Source: Syntrophaceae bacterium UBA5744
GTDB lineage: Bacteria > Desulfobacterota > Syntrophia > Syntrophales > UBA2192
Assembly (NCBI GenBank): GCA_002419215.1
Contig: DIFQ01000101.1
Location: 9,536-52,127, forward strand
Reading direction: 5' to 3'
Length of the DNA stretch: 42,592 nucleotides
Shown here piece after piece: positions 23,901 to 31,390 of this stretch. Position 1 is the first letter of the stretch. Each line of letters begins with the position of its first letter. Under the pieces are notes generated by a model. The model saw only the letters and a list, made by a program, of their open reading frames with translations. It searched no databases and had not been told where the DNA came from. A program made the translations under genes and the position numbers.

Positions 23901-24640
23901 GCCCCGGCCAGCGTCGGGCCGACGCGGTAGTAAAACCGGACGAATGCCGCCCCGACGGATGTCTCCGCCAGAACGCGGTCCCTGAACTCTCTCAACAGTT
24001 CCACCACGGGGTGGTCCCGATCCCCCCAGGCCGCCGTCGCCACGAAGCAGGTCTTGCCCGCGTAATCGGGAGGAAGATTGTCGGGCGTCGGCACTGCAGC
24101 GCCTCCGGCGTTGTTGTTGTTACGAGGGCTGACGGTCGTCAAGAAAGGGACCGTCCCTCCCGTGTCGGGGCGGTTCAGCGCGAGCTGGACGGTCACCGCG
24201 AAAAGATTCCGGATGTCCTGCCCCATGCCCCACAGGCTCACGCCGCTCTGAGGATTGTACATGACGATAAAGGTCTGAACGTTGTCCACGAGGGTGTCCC
24301 CTCCCGCCAACCCGCTGCAATCCATTGCGGTCACTCCGGACAACAAAAGGACCCTCTGGTTTGCCTGATCATACTTGAGTGCGCGGCGGCCGCCCGGGCC
24401 CTCGTAGATCAGACAGGCCGGGTTTTCGACGATGTCCCTGATGTCGATCAGCTCGATGAACTCGCGATTGATACGATTCATGGCGAGTTGGGCTTTCTGG
24501 GTGATCTCGTTGTTTTCCCGCGTGTTGATGTACCCTCTCAGACCCATGAGAACCGACGTGCCGGCGACGGAAGCGATCAGTCCCACCAGGACGAGCGAAA
24601 CCATGATCTCGATGAGGGTAAAGCCTGCCTTGTTTCTCAT
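20999..24640 (-). CDS. Giant minor-pilin fusion: PilW-like prepilin + CFI-box + PilX-like domain + long extracellular region
   Basis: One uninterrupted 1213-aa frame. Residues 1-35 form a type III prepilin signal (MRNKAGFTLIEIMVSLVLVG), followed by a PilW-like pilin body to about 180. At 198-300 comes a module matching the CFI-box C-terminal domain: CFVATAAWG, LREFRDRVLAET, FVRFYYRVGPTLA, a hydrophobic segment, then an Arg-rich end (RPRGRVFRR). That module normally ends a protein, yet a second membrane-anchor start follows at 311-335 (QRGAILVTLIAAMVVFSALT), with the PilX hallmark AYYLAESGFRYAASEY at 353-368. The remaining 840 residues look extracellular and include a region that could be a beta-sandwich or lectin-like domain. 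It is the last gene of the sigma-factor/minor-pilin operon, 18 bp after the preceding gene. A natural fusion of two genes or a lost stop codon are both possible. Confidence 0.85.
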   Translation of the reverse strand: MRNKAGFTLIEIMVSLVLVGLIASVAGTSVLMGLRGYINTRENNEITQKAQLAMNRINREFIELIDIRDIVENPACLIYEGPGGRRALKYDQANQRVLLLSGVTAMDCSGLAGGDTLVDNVQTFIVMYNPQSGVSLWGMGQDIRNLFAVTVQLALNRPDTGGTVPFLTTVSPRNNNNAGGAAVPTPDNLPPDYAGKTCFVATAAWGDRDHPVVELLREFRDRVLAETSVGAAFVRFYYRVGPTLAGAIEGNPLACLAARLLISPLAGLAFFTLYFPALIPLVLVLSWGGARLILSRPRGRVFRRNAGPGGQRGAILVTLIAAMVVFSALTAVMLSMFGSASLGQAASNNVMRAYYLAESGFRYAASEYVNAADETARETRMKAMHNQEYQLAGNSGKFQLMVYPYYYRVQEISPVNPRWLNTKVAGGYPLSSANYVDPSWIRIQKVDGSVSYEQILGASLIFPDTVQFTKKNGDWSGIAAGAAVTPACVPSSTAGLALSDHGNITIVKDSGAEAFPQRNGTFTVGIQGEAKPRILRYRELDLVSDPPRLKDVYDPNGTTITGKSMVDPGAGVPNNFVALSKFVKVESTGTFGQGGQTVSRKVTYETPIGYLTLTAPKTEVQEQFSSGLQNWFTGSEVSHIGTQIVVGGAMKLTGERTTNVAPASSCLLFRENQIALDWRKAFSASGKQENFETEWRRAGRYLSYDVQTKLFLDSENQIYAGGLSFRLDEAGNSLGFTVLSSISGIYTTTGCDKDGIPDGVTGVGNLVQNNPYLVLWMKEVARTEQSFVTVQSPYMESVNPTDPPSVGTATRAILIGACSFWQTGNRVKFSADGLLPGGIVAGVDYFIRVITYDNKRYVYLFDTYERAVGLGATRYEGIQDITTAGSGPCNMVAQDPQWTKLVQRELNQFPFVGDVYRILKANSINFRDWTTLKVRIIEAPSVSFISGGGAGLEIVSGNVVYQTQSDAADGTVTAIARVRNDPVYWNRIDVQPAEWNWEAGTAAGVLMLEVLKDEAGTVRPYAFTSGKRIFVGDHPAGTWIATAGIPATVTDETVAMRGRDNWIQVFVGDPVGPDNPNDNPLDTDRALSPRDQIFWSPDRVGYPGITTAVNDRFSLVRMGSYRNECFARRFPSRQNTEAGTIGDFIRLGKAQYDGSTFFNSPTSGTTFSSSRPEIGLHAYGPTGSITNLYYDDFAVRFGPVGGVRSGYLLPVQR

Positions 24641-24658
24641 GCCTCGTCTCCCGCAATC

Positions 24659-25153
24659 CTACCGGGTAAAGAGAGCCGTTGCCGTTTGATTGCCATAGCG
24701 GATCGTCACCTTGAGAAGATTCCGCTCCAACGGACCTGCCGGCTGTTCCTTTCGCTCCAGGTCGAAAACCACATAATCGTTTTGCACGATCTCGTATGGA
24801 CCATAGTACGGGTAGCCGGGGGGTCTCCCCACACTCTTGTTGCCGTTGTCGACATAATCCTTGAAGGTGGCCAGAAAGTTCGACTGGGTGGCGGCGAGAC
24901 CCTTGTAGTTGGCTGTCATGTACTCCATGATGTGTGTGGCAGTCGACATGTTCTGAACCTGGTGCAGCGGATCGGCGCTGTGGATCACGCCCGTGTAGAC
25001 GAACTGGGCGAATAAAACCCCCATGATGGCTGCGATCACAATCGTGATGATGATCTCCAGAAGGGTGAACCCGTTCTGCCTGCGGCACGCCCGGTGCCTG
25101 GGGAGCATCTGAGTGGTGTGCTTCACAGCGTCATGCACCTCCCGTGCAATCAT
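24659..25153 (-). CDS. Minor-pilin-like protein with type IV prepilin leader
   Basis: This 164-aa protein has the prepilin peptidase motif NGFTLLEIIITIVIAAIMG beginning near residue 27, with Glu at position +5 of the mature protein, then a globular part with no recognised domain. The start is taken at 25153 because ATG overlaps the preceding stop in an ATGA arrangement. This gives a long, basic 28-residue leader; an internal ATG at residue 16 would give a more typical length. It fits PilV/FimU-type minor pilins, which prime pilus assembly at the inner membrane. It lies between the FimT/GspH-like gene and the fusion gene. Confidence 0.83.
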   Translation of the reverse strand: MIAREVHDAVKHTTQMLPRHRACRRQNGFTLLEIIITIVIAAIMGVLFAQFVYTGVIHSADPLHQVQNMSTATHIMEYMTANYKGLAATQSNFLATFKDYVDNGNKSVGRPPGYPYYGPYEIVQNDYVVFDLERKEQPAGPLERNLLKVTIRYGNQTATALFTR

Positions 25154-25638
25154 GGAATGAATCCCGTGTTACGGGTGACCGTGATATTTTCGGCCGGCGT
25201 GGCAATGACGATCGTCGTGTCCCCCGGGCTGCCGAACGCGTCAAATTTCACGACCAGATTGGGCACGGTGACCGTCGAAAGGGTCATGCTGCCATCGGTC
25301 GGAGCGCCGGGAATGCGAGCGACCAGGTCTTCGACATTGGGAAGCCGTTGCTTCCCTGCCACCGGATCGTCTCCTTTAAAGAGCCAATACTGATTTGGCT
25401 CTGCGAACCGGATCCCCCAATTCATATCCGAATTCATGGCTCGCGACTGCGCGTACCTGAGGTGATTCTTGATCAGATCCACTTCGGAGACCCGGGTGAT
25501 TCCATCATCGGAGAAGATCCGCGTGGTTGCGAAATAGGAAATGACCCCCAGGATCAGGAGCACCATGATGACCTCGAACAGGGTGAATCCGCCCTGCCCG
25601 CCGAATCGCCTTCTTCCCCGTTGAATCGCTCTATGCAT
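25150..25638 (-). CDS. FimT/GspH-like minor pseudopilin
   Basis: This 162-aa protein has the leader MHRAIQRGRRRFGGQG, then GFTLFEVIMVLLILGVISYFA, a clear prepilin cleavage site with Glu5. The mature body (YAQSRAMNSDMNWGIRF, LVVKFDAFGSPG) matches the GspH/FimT pattern of a helix followed by beta strands. Such proteins sit at the pilus tip complex and may bind DNA or prime assembly. The start overlaps the end of the membrane-protein gene by 8 nt, and its own stop overlaps the next start by 4 nt, so translation is probably coupled. Confidence 0.88.
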   Translation of the reverse strand: MHRAIQRGRRRFGGQGGFTLFEVIMVLLILGVISYFATTRIFSDDGITRVSEVDLIKNHLRYAQSRAMNSDMNWGIRFAEPNQYWLFKGDDPVAGKQRLPNVEDLVARIPGAPTDGSMTLSTVTVPNLVVKFDAFGSPGDTTIVIATPAENITVTRNTGFIP

Positions 25639-26320
25639 ACCGTTTCCCGCAGTTCTGAATGGTCCGTATCAGGAAAATGCCCGTCGGAACCCCGATGAGC
25701 GTCGAGAGCAGGAAAAGGGCGGCCGAAACGGGGATGTCCCATTCCAGGGACACGAAAATGCCGTTGAGAAGGGCAAAACCAAGGTAGACCGTGGCCCCGA
25801 TCCGGGCCATGCTCAGGGCCAGTTTCCCGTCCCTCAGGAGATAGAGGCCTATCGCCACCATGCACGCGGCCGTGACAAGCGCGATCTGCGGCTGCCAGCG
25901 GACCCAGCCCGGTGAAATCAACGTGGTGCCCAGTGCGTGGAAACCGATCATCAGCACCATGCTGAGAACGGCATAGAAGACGCCCACCATGATGAAATAG
26001 AAGGAGCACTCCTCTCCCGATACGGGAGACCGCAAAGCCTTGATCGGATCAAAGCTGACCGTGCGGGGTTTCAGGAGAGCCTCGCCAAAGACTTTCCACG
26101 GAGAATGCCGTTGCGCATGATCCCGAACGCGTCTCATGATGCGCTCCCCGAGACCCGCCGGCGTCTCGGGGGCAGGTTCCCCACGCATCATCCGGGCGAT
26201 TGCCTCGAGTTCCTTCCAGCGGGGATCCAGTTCACCGGCCTCCGGAGAAGGTCCCTGCCCATCAATCTCCCCGATGATTTTTTCTATATTTTGATCAGGG
26301 TCCAAGTTTCTTACCCTCAC
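25631..26320 (-). CDS. Membrane protein, probable anti-sigma factor
   Basis: This 229-aa protein has about 100 hydrophilic N-terminal residues and four membrane segments at roughly 106-127, 145-163, 172-193 and 198-220. It follows a sigma-factor gene by only 6 bp, the classic position for an anti-sigma factor, but no zinc-finger HxxxCxxC motif is seen, so the assignment is by context. The GTG at 26320 is taken as start. Start, ribosome site (AAGG 9 nt upstream) and the first codons all lie inside an octamer repeat (26302-26333); a TTG at 26305 is an alternative. It overlaps the FimT/GspH-like gene by 8 nt, which suggests cotranscription with minor pilins. Confidence 0.7.
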   Translation of the reverse strand: MRVRNLDPDQNIEKIIGEIDGQGPSPEAGELDPRWKELEAIARMMRGEPAPETPAGLGERIMRRVRDHAQRHSPWKVFGEALLKPRTVSFDPIKALRSPVSGEECSFYFIMVGVFYAVLSMVLMIGFHALGTTLISPGWVRWQPQIALVTAACMVAIGLYLLRDGKLALSMARIGATVYLGFALLNGIFVSLEWDIPVSAALFLLSTLIGVPTGIFLIRTIQNCGKRYA

Positions 26321-26333
26321 GCCTTCTCACCTT
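26302..26333 (-). repeat. 8-bp tandem array spanning a sigma/anti-sigma gene junction
   Basis: On the minus strand there are four octamers, AAGGTGAG, AAGGCGTG, AGGGTAAG, AAACTTGG, the same plan as at 6683-6714 and 7917-7948. The sigma-factor stop TGA (26327-26329) and the next gene's GTG start (26318-26320) are both within it. Confidence 0.85.
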
Positions 26334-26899
26334 CTCGCTTCGTCGTCGACGAAGCCGTCCGCCTCCATCATCGCACGGATCCTCTCGAGGCCCCGGTAGA
26401 CTTTCATCTTGGCGCTGCCGATCGTATCCCCCGTTACGGCGGCGACGTCTTCGAAGCTCAGCCCCTCGTAGAACCGAAGAACCATGGCCTCCCGGACCGG
26501 GGGGGGCAGCCTCAACAGGTAGCGCTGGAGCCGGTCGCGCCTCTCCCGGGCGGCAGTCTGGCCAGCCGGGTCTTCGCGGGGGTCCATCGCTTCCGGCATG
26601 CCCTTTCGGTCCGCATCCTCCGGAAGGGCCTTCACCTTGCGCAGATGGTTCCGGATCACGTTCAGGCTCACCGTGTACAGCCAGGGGAAGAATCGCTCCC
26701 CTGCCCTGAAGCGCCCCAGGGACTGAAAGGCCCTGAGAAAACTCTCCTGGGTCAGGTCGTCGGCGTCCTGGGCGCTTCCCGTCATCCGGAGGGCCAGGCT
26801 GAAGACCGGTCCCTTGTACGCATCGACCAGGACCGCAAAAGCCCCGCGGTCTCCCCCAAGGACACGGTCGATGATCTCCCCTTCGTCGATCTGTTTCAT
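26327..26899 (-). CDS. ECF-type RNA polymerase sigma factor
   Basis: This 190-aa protein has sigma region 2 (FSLALRMTGSAQDADDLTQESFLRAFQSLGRF, with RFFPWLYTVSLNVIRNHLRK) and region 4 (LPPPVREAMVLRFYEGLSFEDVAAVTGDTIGSAKMKVYRGL). Such group IV sigma factors are usually held by a cognate anti-sigma factor, here likely the next gene. ATG 26899 is preferred; a GTG at 26926 would add nine unconserved residues. The last residues (EARR) are encoded by repeat DNA. Heading an operon of minor pilins, it may control pilus-tip genes or respond to pilus or surface signals; this is inference from position. Confidence 0.9.
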   Translation of the reverse strand: MKQIDEGEIIDRVLGGDRGAFAVLVDAYKGPVFSLALRMTGSAQDADDLTQESFLRAFQSLGRFRAGERFFPWLYTVSLNVIRNHLRKVKALPEDADRKGMPEAMDPREDPAGQTAARERRDRLQRYLLRLPPPVREAMVLRFYEGLSFEDVAAVTGDTIGSAKMKVYRGLERIRAMMEADGFVDDEARR

Positions 26900-27308
26900 A
26901 TACAAATCGGACCGGCAAAAAGTCACATCATTTTATGCATCTTTTATGACAAAAACGGGCACGCCTCGTCCTTATTAGACGATAATACGGGAAGAGGAAA
27001 GCTTTTTATATCGGAGCTTTCCCTTGATTTTTTGCAGGTGCCATTATAGGGACATCCTGAGTTCCCTGCACGACGGGAAAAACAGGATGATTTCCCATCA
27101 CCCAAACCCTATCCCATGGCGGGGGCACAAAACCGGGAGGGTCCTTTTCCCGAGGCCTCTCCCGATATCGGGCATATGGGAATAGATTGATTTTTTTCGC
27201 TTTTTATTACCTTAAGCCTCATGCCTGATGCCTTTAGCCTTGTTTTATGGCATATTAGTTGAATAACAAATCAGGTCGGCCGCCGGCAGACGCAGCGCAG
27301 CGAACAAC
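26900..27308. other. 409-bp gap between the divergent sigma-factor and glycosyltransferase genes
   Basis: No gene is seen. Visible elements are a hairpin GGAAAGCT...AGCTTTCC (26996-27022) followed by CTTGATTTTTTGC, a perfect 12-bp palindrome CCCGATATCGGG (27161-27172), and a heptamer array (27212-27239). A TGGCATATTAGTTGAA stretch near 27248 resembles a sigma-54 site but lacks the essential C at -12. No clear sigma-70 promoter was identified. Confidence 0.6.
27212..27239 (+). repeat. 7-bp tandem array (TTAAGCC / TGATGCC)
   Basis: Four heptamers, TTAAGCC, TCATGCC, TGATGCC, TTTAGCC. This is the only array in the window lying between divergently transcribed genes instead of at a gene end. Confidence 0.75.
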
Positions 27309-28262
27309 GTGACGGCACTTTTTCCAAGGATGGAACCCGAACCGGTGTCAGCAGCTTCAGAATCCCCCATCGAAATCAGCATCATCCTGCCCGCCTTTCA
27401 GGAGGAGCAGGGGATCCCGCCCCTGCTGATGCGGATCGGCGCCGTCATGGCAAAGATGCGGCGGCCCTACGAGATCCTCGTGATCGACGACGGCTCGACC
27501 GACGGGACGGCCGCGCGGGCCCGCGAAGCCGGGGCCAGGGTCGTCTCGCATCCCTACAACATCGGGAACGGGGCGGCAGTGAAAACGGGCATCCGCGAGG
27601 CCCGGGGCCGGGTGATCGTGATGATGGACGCCGACGGCCAGCACGACCCCGCCGACATCCCCCGGCTCCTGGAAAGGCTGGGGCCGCACGACATGGTCGT
27701 GGGGGCGCGGACGAGGGAATCCAGGACCAGTCTCCATCGCGATCTGGCCAACAAGGTGTACAACTGGTTTGCCTCCTACATCTGCAATCGCAGGATCGAG
27801 GACCTGACGTCAGGCTTCCGGGCGATCAAGGCCGATGCGGCGCGGGCTTTTCTCTACCTGCTGCCGAACACCTACTCCTACCCGACGACGCTCACCCTGG
27901 CCATTGTCCGCTCCGGCCGCAGCCTGAAGTACATCCCCGTGAAAACGGCGCGGCGGGTCGGCCGAAGCAAGATCCGTCTCCTTCGGGACGGCACCCGGTT
28001 TTTCTTCATCATCCTGAAGATCGCCACCCTCTTTTCGCCCATGAAGGTGTTCCTGCCGGTAAGCGCCCTGATGTTCCTGTCCGGTTTGGGCTATGGAGTG
28101 ATGAGGATCGTCTTTCTCGACGGGCGGTACGGGCCGACCTCGGCCATGCTCATGACGATGGCCGTGGTCGTGTTCATGGTCGGCCTGGTCTCCGAGCAGG
28201 TCGCCCAGATGCGGTTCGACCGGAGCGAGACCCCTGAAAGAGATCAACATCCCGGAACCTGA
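27309..28262 (+). CDS. Family 2 glycosyltransferase, dolichol/polyprenyl-phosphate mannosyltransferase type
   Basis: This 317-aa protein has the GT2 catalytic domain: ISIILPAFQEE, LVIDDGSTDGT, the DxD motif in MMDADGQHDP, and VGARTRESR. It ends with two membrane segments at about 242-262 and 275-295, as in DPM1/GtrB-type enzymes that load a sugar onto a polyprenyl phosphate on the inner membrane. The GTG at 27309 is kept as the start, but an ATG at 27330 is equally possible and neither has a good ribosome site. It leads a plus-strand group of surface-glycan genes. Confidence 0.88.
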   Translation: MTALFPRMEPEPVSAASESPIEISIILPAFQEEQGIPPLLMRIGAVMAKMRRPYEILVIDDGSTDGTAARAREAGARVVSHPYNIGNGAAVKTGIREARGRVIVMMDADGQHDPADIPRLLERLGPHDMVVGARTRESRTSLHRDLANKVYNWFASYICNRRIEDLTSGFRAIKADAARAFLYLLPNTYSYPTTLTLAIVRSGRSLKYIPVKTARRVGRSKIRLLRDGTRFFFIILKIATLFSPMKVFLPVSALMFLSGLGYGVMRIVFLDGRYGPTSAMLMTMAVVVFMVGLVSEQVAQMRFDRSETPERDQHPGT

Positions 28263-28318
28263 CGCGCCCGGCTCTTCCGGATTTCAAAAAAGCAAAACGA
28301 CAAGAAAACGAGTGCGGA

Positions 28319-29476
28319 ATGAGAGAAACGTTTTTGATTTTCGGAGCCCCCCTCGTCGGAGAGGAAGAGATCGGAGAAGTGGAATCCAGCATGCGGGCCG
28401 GCTGGCTGGGGACGGGTCCGAAGGTGGCCCGTTTCGAGGCGGATTTCGCCGCCTACAAGGGTGTCGAGGAATCCCGGGCAGCTGCCGTCAACTCCTGCAC
28501 GGCGGCACTTCATCTGAGCATGATCGCTGCCGGAATCGGCCCGGGGGACGAGGTGATCACAACGGCCCTGACCTTTTGCGCGACGGTCAATGCCATCATC
28601 CATGCCGGTGCAACACCTGTCCTGGCCGACATCAACCCGCAGACCATGAACATCGAACCCGATGAAATCGAGAAGAGGATAACCCCGAGAACGCGTGCGA
28701 TCCTGCCCGTCCACTTCGCAGGCCGGTGCTGTGACATGGACGCCATCATGGATATCGCGCAGCGGCACAACCTGAAAGTCATCGAGGACTGCGCGCACGC
28801 CATCGAAAGTGAATACAAGAACACGAAAGCGGGCACGTTCGGGGACTTTGGCTGCTTCAGCTTCTATGTCACCAAGAATGTGATGACGGGAGAAGGGGGG
28901 ATGGTCCTCGCCCGCAAGGAGGAAGACATCGCCAGGGTAAAAATCCTGGCCCTCCACGGGATGACAAAGGACGCGTGGCGCCGCTTTGGCGACGAGGGAT
29001 ACAAGCATTACCATGTCGTGGCGTGCGGTTTCAAATACAACATGATGGATATCCAGGCCGGGATCGGAATCCACCAGCTCGAGCGTGTCGAGCAAAACTG
29101 GCTGAAACGACAGCACATCTGGAGTTATTATCAGAAAGCCCTGTCCGATCTGCCGATGACGAGGCCCGCGGAGCCCGAGCCCCGGACAAGGCATGCTTAT
29201 CATCTCTACACGATCCTGGTGGATGAGGGGACAACAGGGATCCACCGGGATGCTTTTCTGAGCGAGATGACGAAGCGCAAGATCGGTGTCGGTGTGCACT
29301 ACCTGTCCATTCCCGAACACCCCTATTATCAGAAACAGTACCGGTGGAAGCCCGAAGATTATCCCCATGCGATGCAGGTAGGGCGGCACACGGTCAGCCT
29401 CCCTCTCTCACCCGGGCTGAACGATCGCGATGTTCAGCGCGTCATCCAGGCCGTAAGAGACATTTTCATTCCATAA
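28319..29476 (+). CDS. DegT/DnrJ/EryC1/StrS-family sugar aminotransferase
   Basis: This 385-aa PLP enzyme has the family motifs LGTGPKVARFE, VNSCTAALHLS, the Asp-His segment VIEDCAHAIES, and the Schiff-base Lys186 in FYVTKNVMTGEGGM, with HYLSIPEHPYY near the end. Such enzymes transaminate nucleotide-linked keto sugars to make amino sugars for O-antigen, capsule or glycoprotein glycans. It begins 56 bp after the glycosyltransferase and its TAA is directly followed by the methyltransferase start region, so they form an operon. Confidence 0.92.
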   Translation: MRETFLIFGAPLVGEEEIGEVESSMRAGWLGTGPKVARFEADFAAYKGVEESRAAAVNSCTAALHLSMIAAGIGPGDEVITTALTFCATVNAIIHAGATPVLADINPQTMNIEPDEIEKRITPRTRAILPVHFAGRCCDMDAIMDIAQRHNLKVIEDCAHAIESEYKNTKAGTFGDFGCFSFYVTKNVMTGEGGMVLARKEEDIARVKILALHGMTKDAWRRFGDEGYKHYHVVACGFKYNMMDIQAGIGIHQLERVEQNWLKRQHIWSYYQKALSDLPMTRPAEPEPRTRHAYHLYTILVDEGTTGIHRDAFLSEMTKRKIGVGVHYLSIPEHPYYQKQYRWKPEDYPHAMQVGRHTVSLPLSPGLNDRDVQRVIQAVRDIFIP

Positions 29477-29482
29477 GTGACC

Positions 29483-30241
29483 ATGGATTCTCTCAAGAAA
29501 AAAGCGATGCATTACACGTCAGCGGAAAACACTGGCGCACAGTTGCTCGCTGACGAAGCGAGCCGACAGAGCAAGGCAAAAAAGATCCGGCGGGTGCTGG
29601 AGGAAGAAGGCGTCTTTCCCGATCATGCCATCACGCTGCTCGACGTAGGATGTTCCCGTGGTCTTATCCTGAAGAACCTCGTGTCGGGGACCCGCTTCTG
29701 TGTCGGGATCGATATGGATCAGCACGCCAGAGCACCGGAAGGAGAAAACGCCGCGTTTGTCCGAGGCAATGCGGAGGAGCTTCCTTTCATTTCCTCCTGT
29801 TTCGATATTGTTATCTGCAACCAGGTCTACGAGCACACCGAAAATCCCGAATGGCTTATGAAAGAGATCCGGCGCATCATGAAGCCCGGCGGAACCTGTT
29901 ATTTTGCGGGGCCGAATAAATACAGCATCATTGAGCCGCATTACGGCCTGCCTTTTCTGAGCTGGTGTCCCAGATCGGTAGCGGATATTTACGTCCGGAT
30001 CACCGGCAGAGGAACAAGCTATCCTGAGCGACCCTATTCCTATTCCGGACTTCTCATGATGCTGAAAGATTTTGACATCAGGGATTATACCGGACCGGTC
30101 GTGTCGAATCCTCTGCGCTTTCATGCCTCGGATGAACTCAGGCCGGGGTCTCTGAAATGGTACATAGCCAACATCGTTTTCAGGCTCTGTCCATTTCTGA
30201 TGCCGGGATATATTTTCGTGCTGAGGAAAAAGAGGGTCTGA
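29483..30241 (+). CDS. Class I SAM-dependent methyltransferase
   Basis: This 252-aa protein has a Rossmann methyltransferase core: LLDVGCSRGLILK (SAM motif I), VGIDMDQHA (acidic loop), FDIVICNQVYEHTENPEWL and MKPGGTCYFAGPNKY. The substrate is unknown; position suggests glycan or lipid-linked sugar methylation. ATG 29483 is used; an in-frame GTG at 29477, immediately after the upstream stop, would add two residues. The following 212 bp (30242-30453) contain no recognisable gene or strong element. Base composition from here to about 31900 looks somewhat less GC-rich than the flanks, which would fit horizontal acquisition. Confidence 0.87.
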   Translation: MDSLKKKAMHYTSAENTGAQLLADEASRQSKAKKIRRVLEEEGVFPDHAITLLDVGCSRGLILKNLVSGTRFCVGIDMDQHARAPEGENAAFVRGNAEELPFISSCFDIVICNQVYEHTENPEWLMKEIRRIMKPGGTCYFAGPNKYSIIEPHYGLPFLSWCPRSVADIYVRITGRGTSYPERPYSYSGLLMMLKDFDIRDYTGPVVSNPLRFHASDELRPGSLKWYIANIVFRLCPFLMPGYIFVLRKKRV

Positions 30242-30453
30242 GCGACAAGGCAAACATTCCTTTTCCTCCATGGCCTGCCGGCAACTCCCTTCATCGACCC
30301 CGAGGTACTGAATGTCTCAACCAGGGTGTCACAGAGCCATAAGAGCAATGAAGGATCACGATCTTGCCTGAGAACGCAGTGCGGGAGCAGGGCTGACAAC
30401 CGGATTCCGCAGCTACGGAAAGGGAATCCAGTCATCTCTTCTGAGGACAGACA

Positions 30454-31377
30454 TTGAATACAATTCTAAAAAGTGTCCTCTTGTCCATCGGGGTCCTGTT
30501 TCTGCTCTACCTCTTTTTTCAGAGCCGTCATGACATTCTGTTCCATCTCGGGCGAACGAATCTCGCATTCCTGGCTCTTTCACTCATCGTCGCCCTGGCA
30601 GGAAACGGCGTTCAGAGCTTGCTCTTCAGGGATCTGATGAAAAAATATGGAGTCCCTCTCGACGGCTCCCGTGCACTGAGGTTGTTTTTTTACGGGCAGA
30701 TTGCAAAGTACATCCCCGGGCGGGTCTGGAGCGTGATCATGCAGCGGATGCTGATCGATCGGGGCGGTTCTCTGATGGCGCTTGTTCACGCCAATATAGA
30801 CCAGATGATCTTTTCAATCTGCATCATGTCCCTGATCAGCCTGAACTTCCTCGCAGCAGCGGGCGAGGTGACTCTGCTGTTCGGGGGCACCCTCGTAGCG
30901 GCCGGGATGGCTGTGGCCATGATGAAGTCCCGAACCATGGCAAGAGTCACGCGACGCATGATCAGACATTTCCGTGCGCACGAGACGATTGCCTGTCAGG
31001 AATATGGTTTCATCGACGGGGGACGGATAACGAGTTATTTTGTCGTAAACCTGATATCCGCACTTGCAGCGTACTATCTGCTGTTTTATGCTGTTTTCGG
31101 ACTGGGTCTCAGGGAATCGGCTTTTTATATTTCATGCCTGGGCCTGGCATGGCTGGTCGGTGCGATCACCCTTGTTGTTCCGGCAGGAATAGGGGTGAGG
31201 GAAGGCGTTTTCATTGCTCTTGCACGTTATGCGGAATCGGAGCTGCAAACCGAATTGCTTGTCTCAATCGCCGTCATCGTGAGATGTTGGGTAATCCTCC
31301 AGGATCTTGGAGGAGCGGCTCTGATTTATTTCCTGACTGCTTGGAAATCCGGCTGCTCATCGACCCCTGCGTCATGA
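30454..31377 (+). CDS. Lysylphosphatidylglycerol synthase TM-region / flippase-like membrane protein
   Basis: This 307-aa integral membrane protein has about eight hydrophobic segments. It contains family features of the UPF0104/AglD-type flippase-like domain: FFYGQIAKYIPGRVWSV (family KYIPGkvw), LAWLVGAITLVVPAGIGVREG (family p.GiGvrE) and ALARYAESEL. Members are thought to move lipid-linked substrates or support lipid modification; no catalytic domain is fused. It starts at TTG 30454 with GAGGA 6 nt upstream. It is followed by the acetyltransferase after 13 bp. Confidence 0.83.
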   Translation: MNTILKSVLLSIGVLFLLYLFFQSRHDILFHLGRTNLAFLALSLIVALAGNGVQSLLFRDLMKKYGVPLDGSRALRLFFYGQIAKYIPGRVWSVIMQRMLIDRGGSLMALVHANIDQMIFSICIMSLISLNFLAAAGEVTLLFGGTLVAAGMAVAMMKSRTMARVTRRMIRHFRAHETIACQEYGFIDGGRITSYFVVNLISALAAYYLLFYAVFGLGLRESAFYISCLGLAWLVGAITLVVPAGIGVREGVFIALARYAESELQTELLVSIAVIVRCWVILQDLGGAALIYFLTAWKSGCSSTPAS

Positions 31378-31390
31378 ACGGGAGGGACCA

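Noticed and set aside
27090..27160. Possible c-di-GMP (GEMM-I) riboswitch upstream of the GT2 gene
   Set aside because: CCCAAACCC and GGGGGCACAAAACC only loosely resemble the core; the conserved ACGCAAAGCC-like segment and the second stem are not present.
27248..27263. Sigma-54 promoter TGGCATATTAGTTGAA before the GT2 gene
   Set aside because: The -12 element has GA where GC is essential.
30242..30453. Small gene between the methyltransferase and the flippase-like protein
   Set aside because: Frames are short, lack ribosome sites and show no conserved pattern; nothing could be supported.
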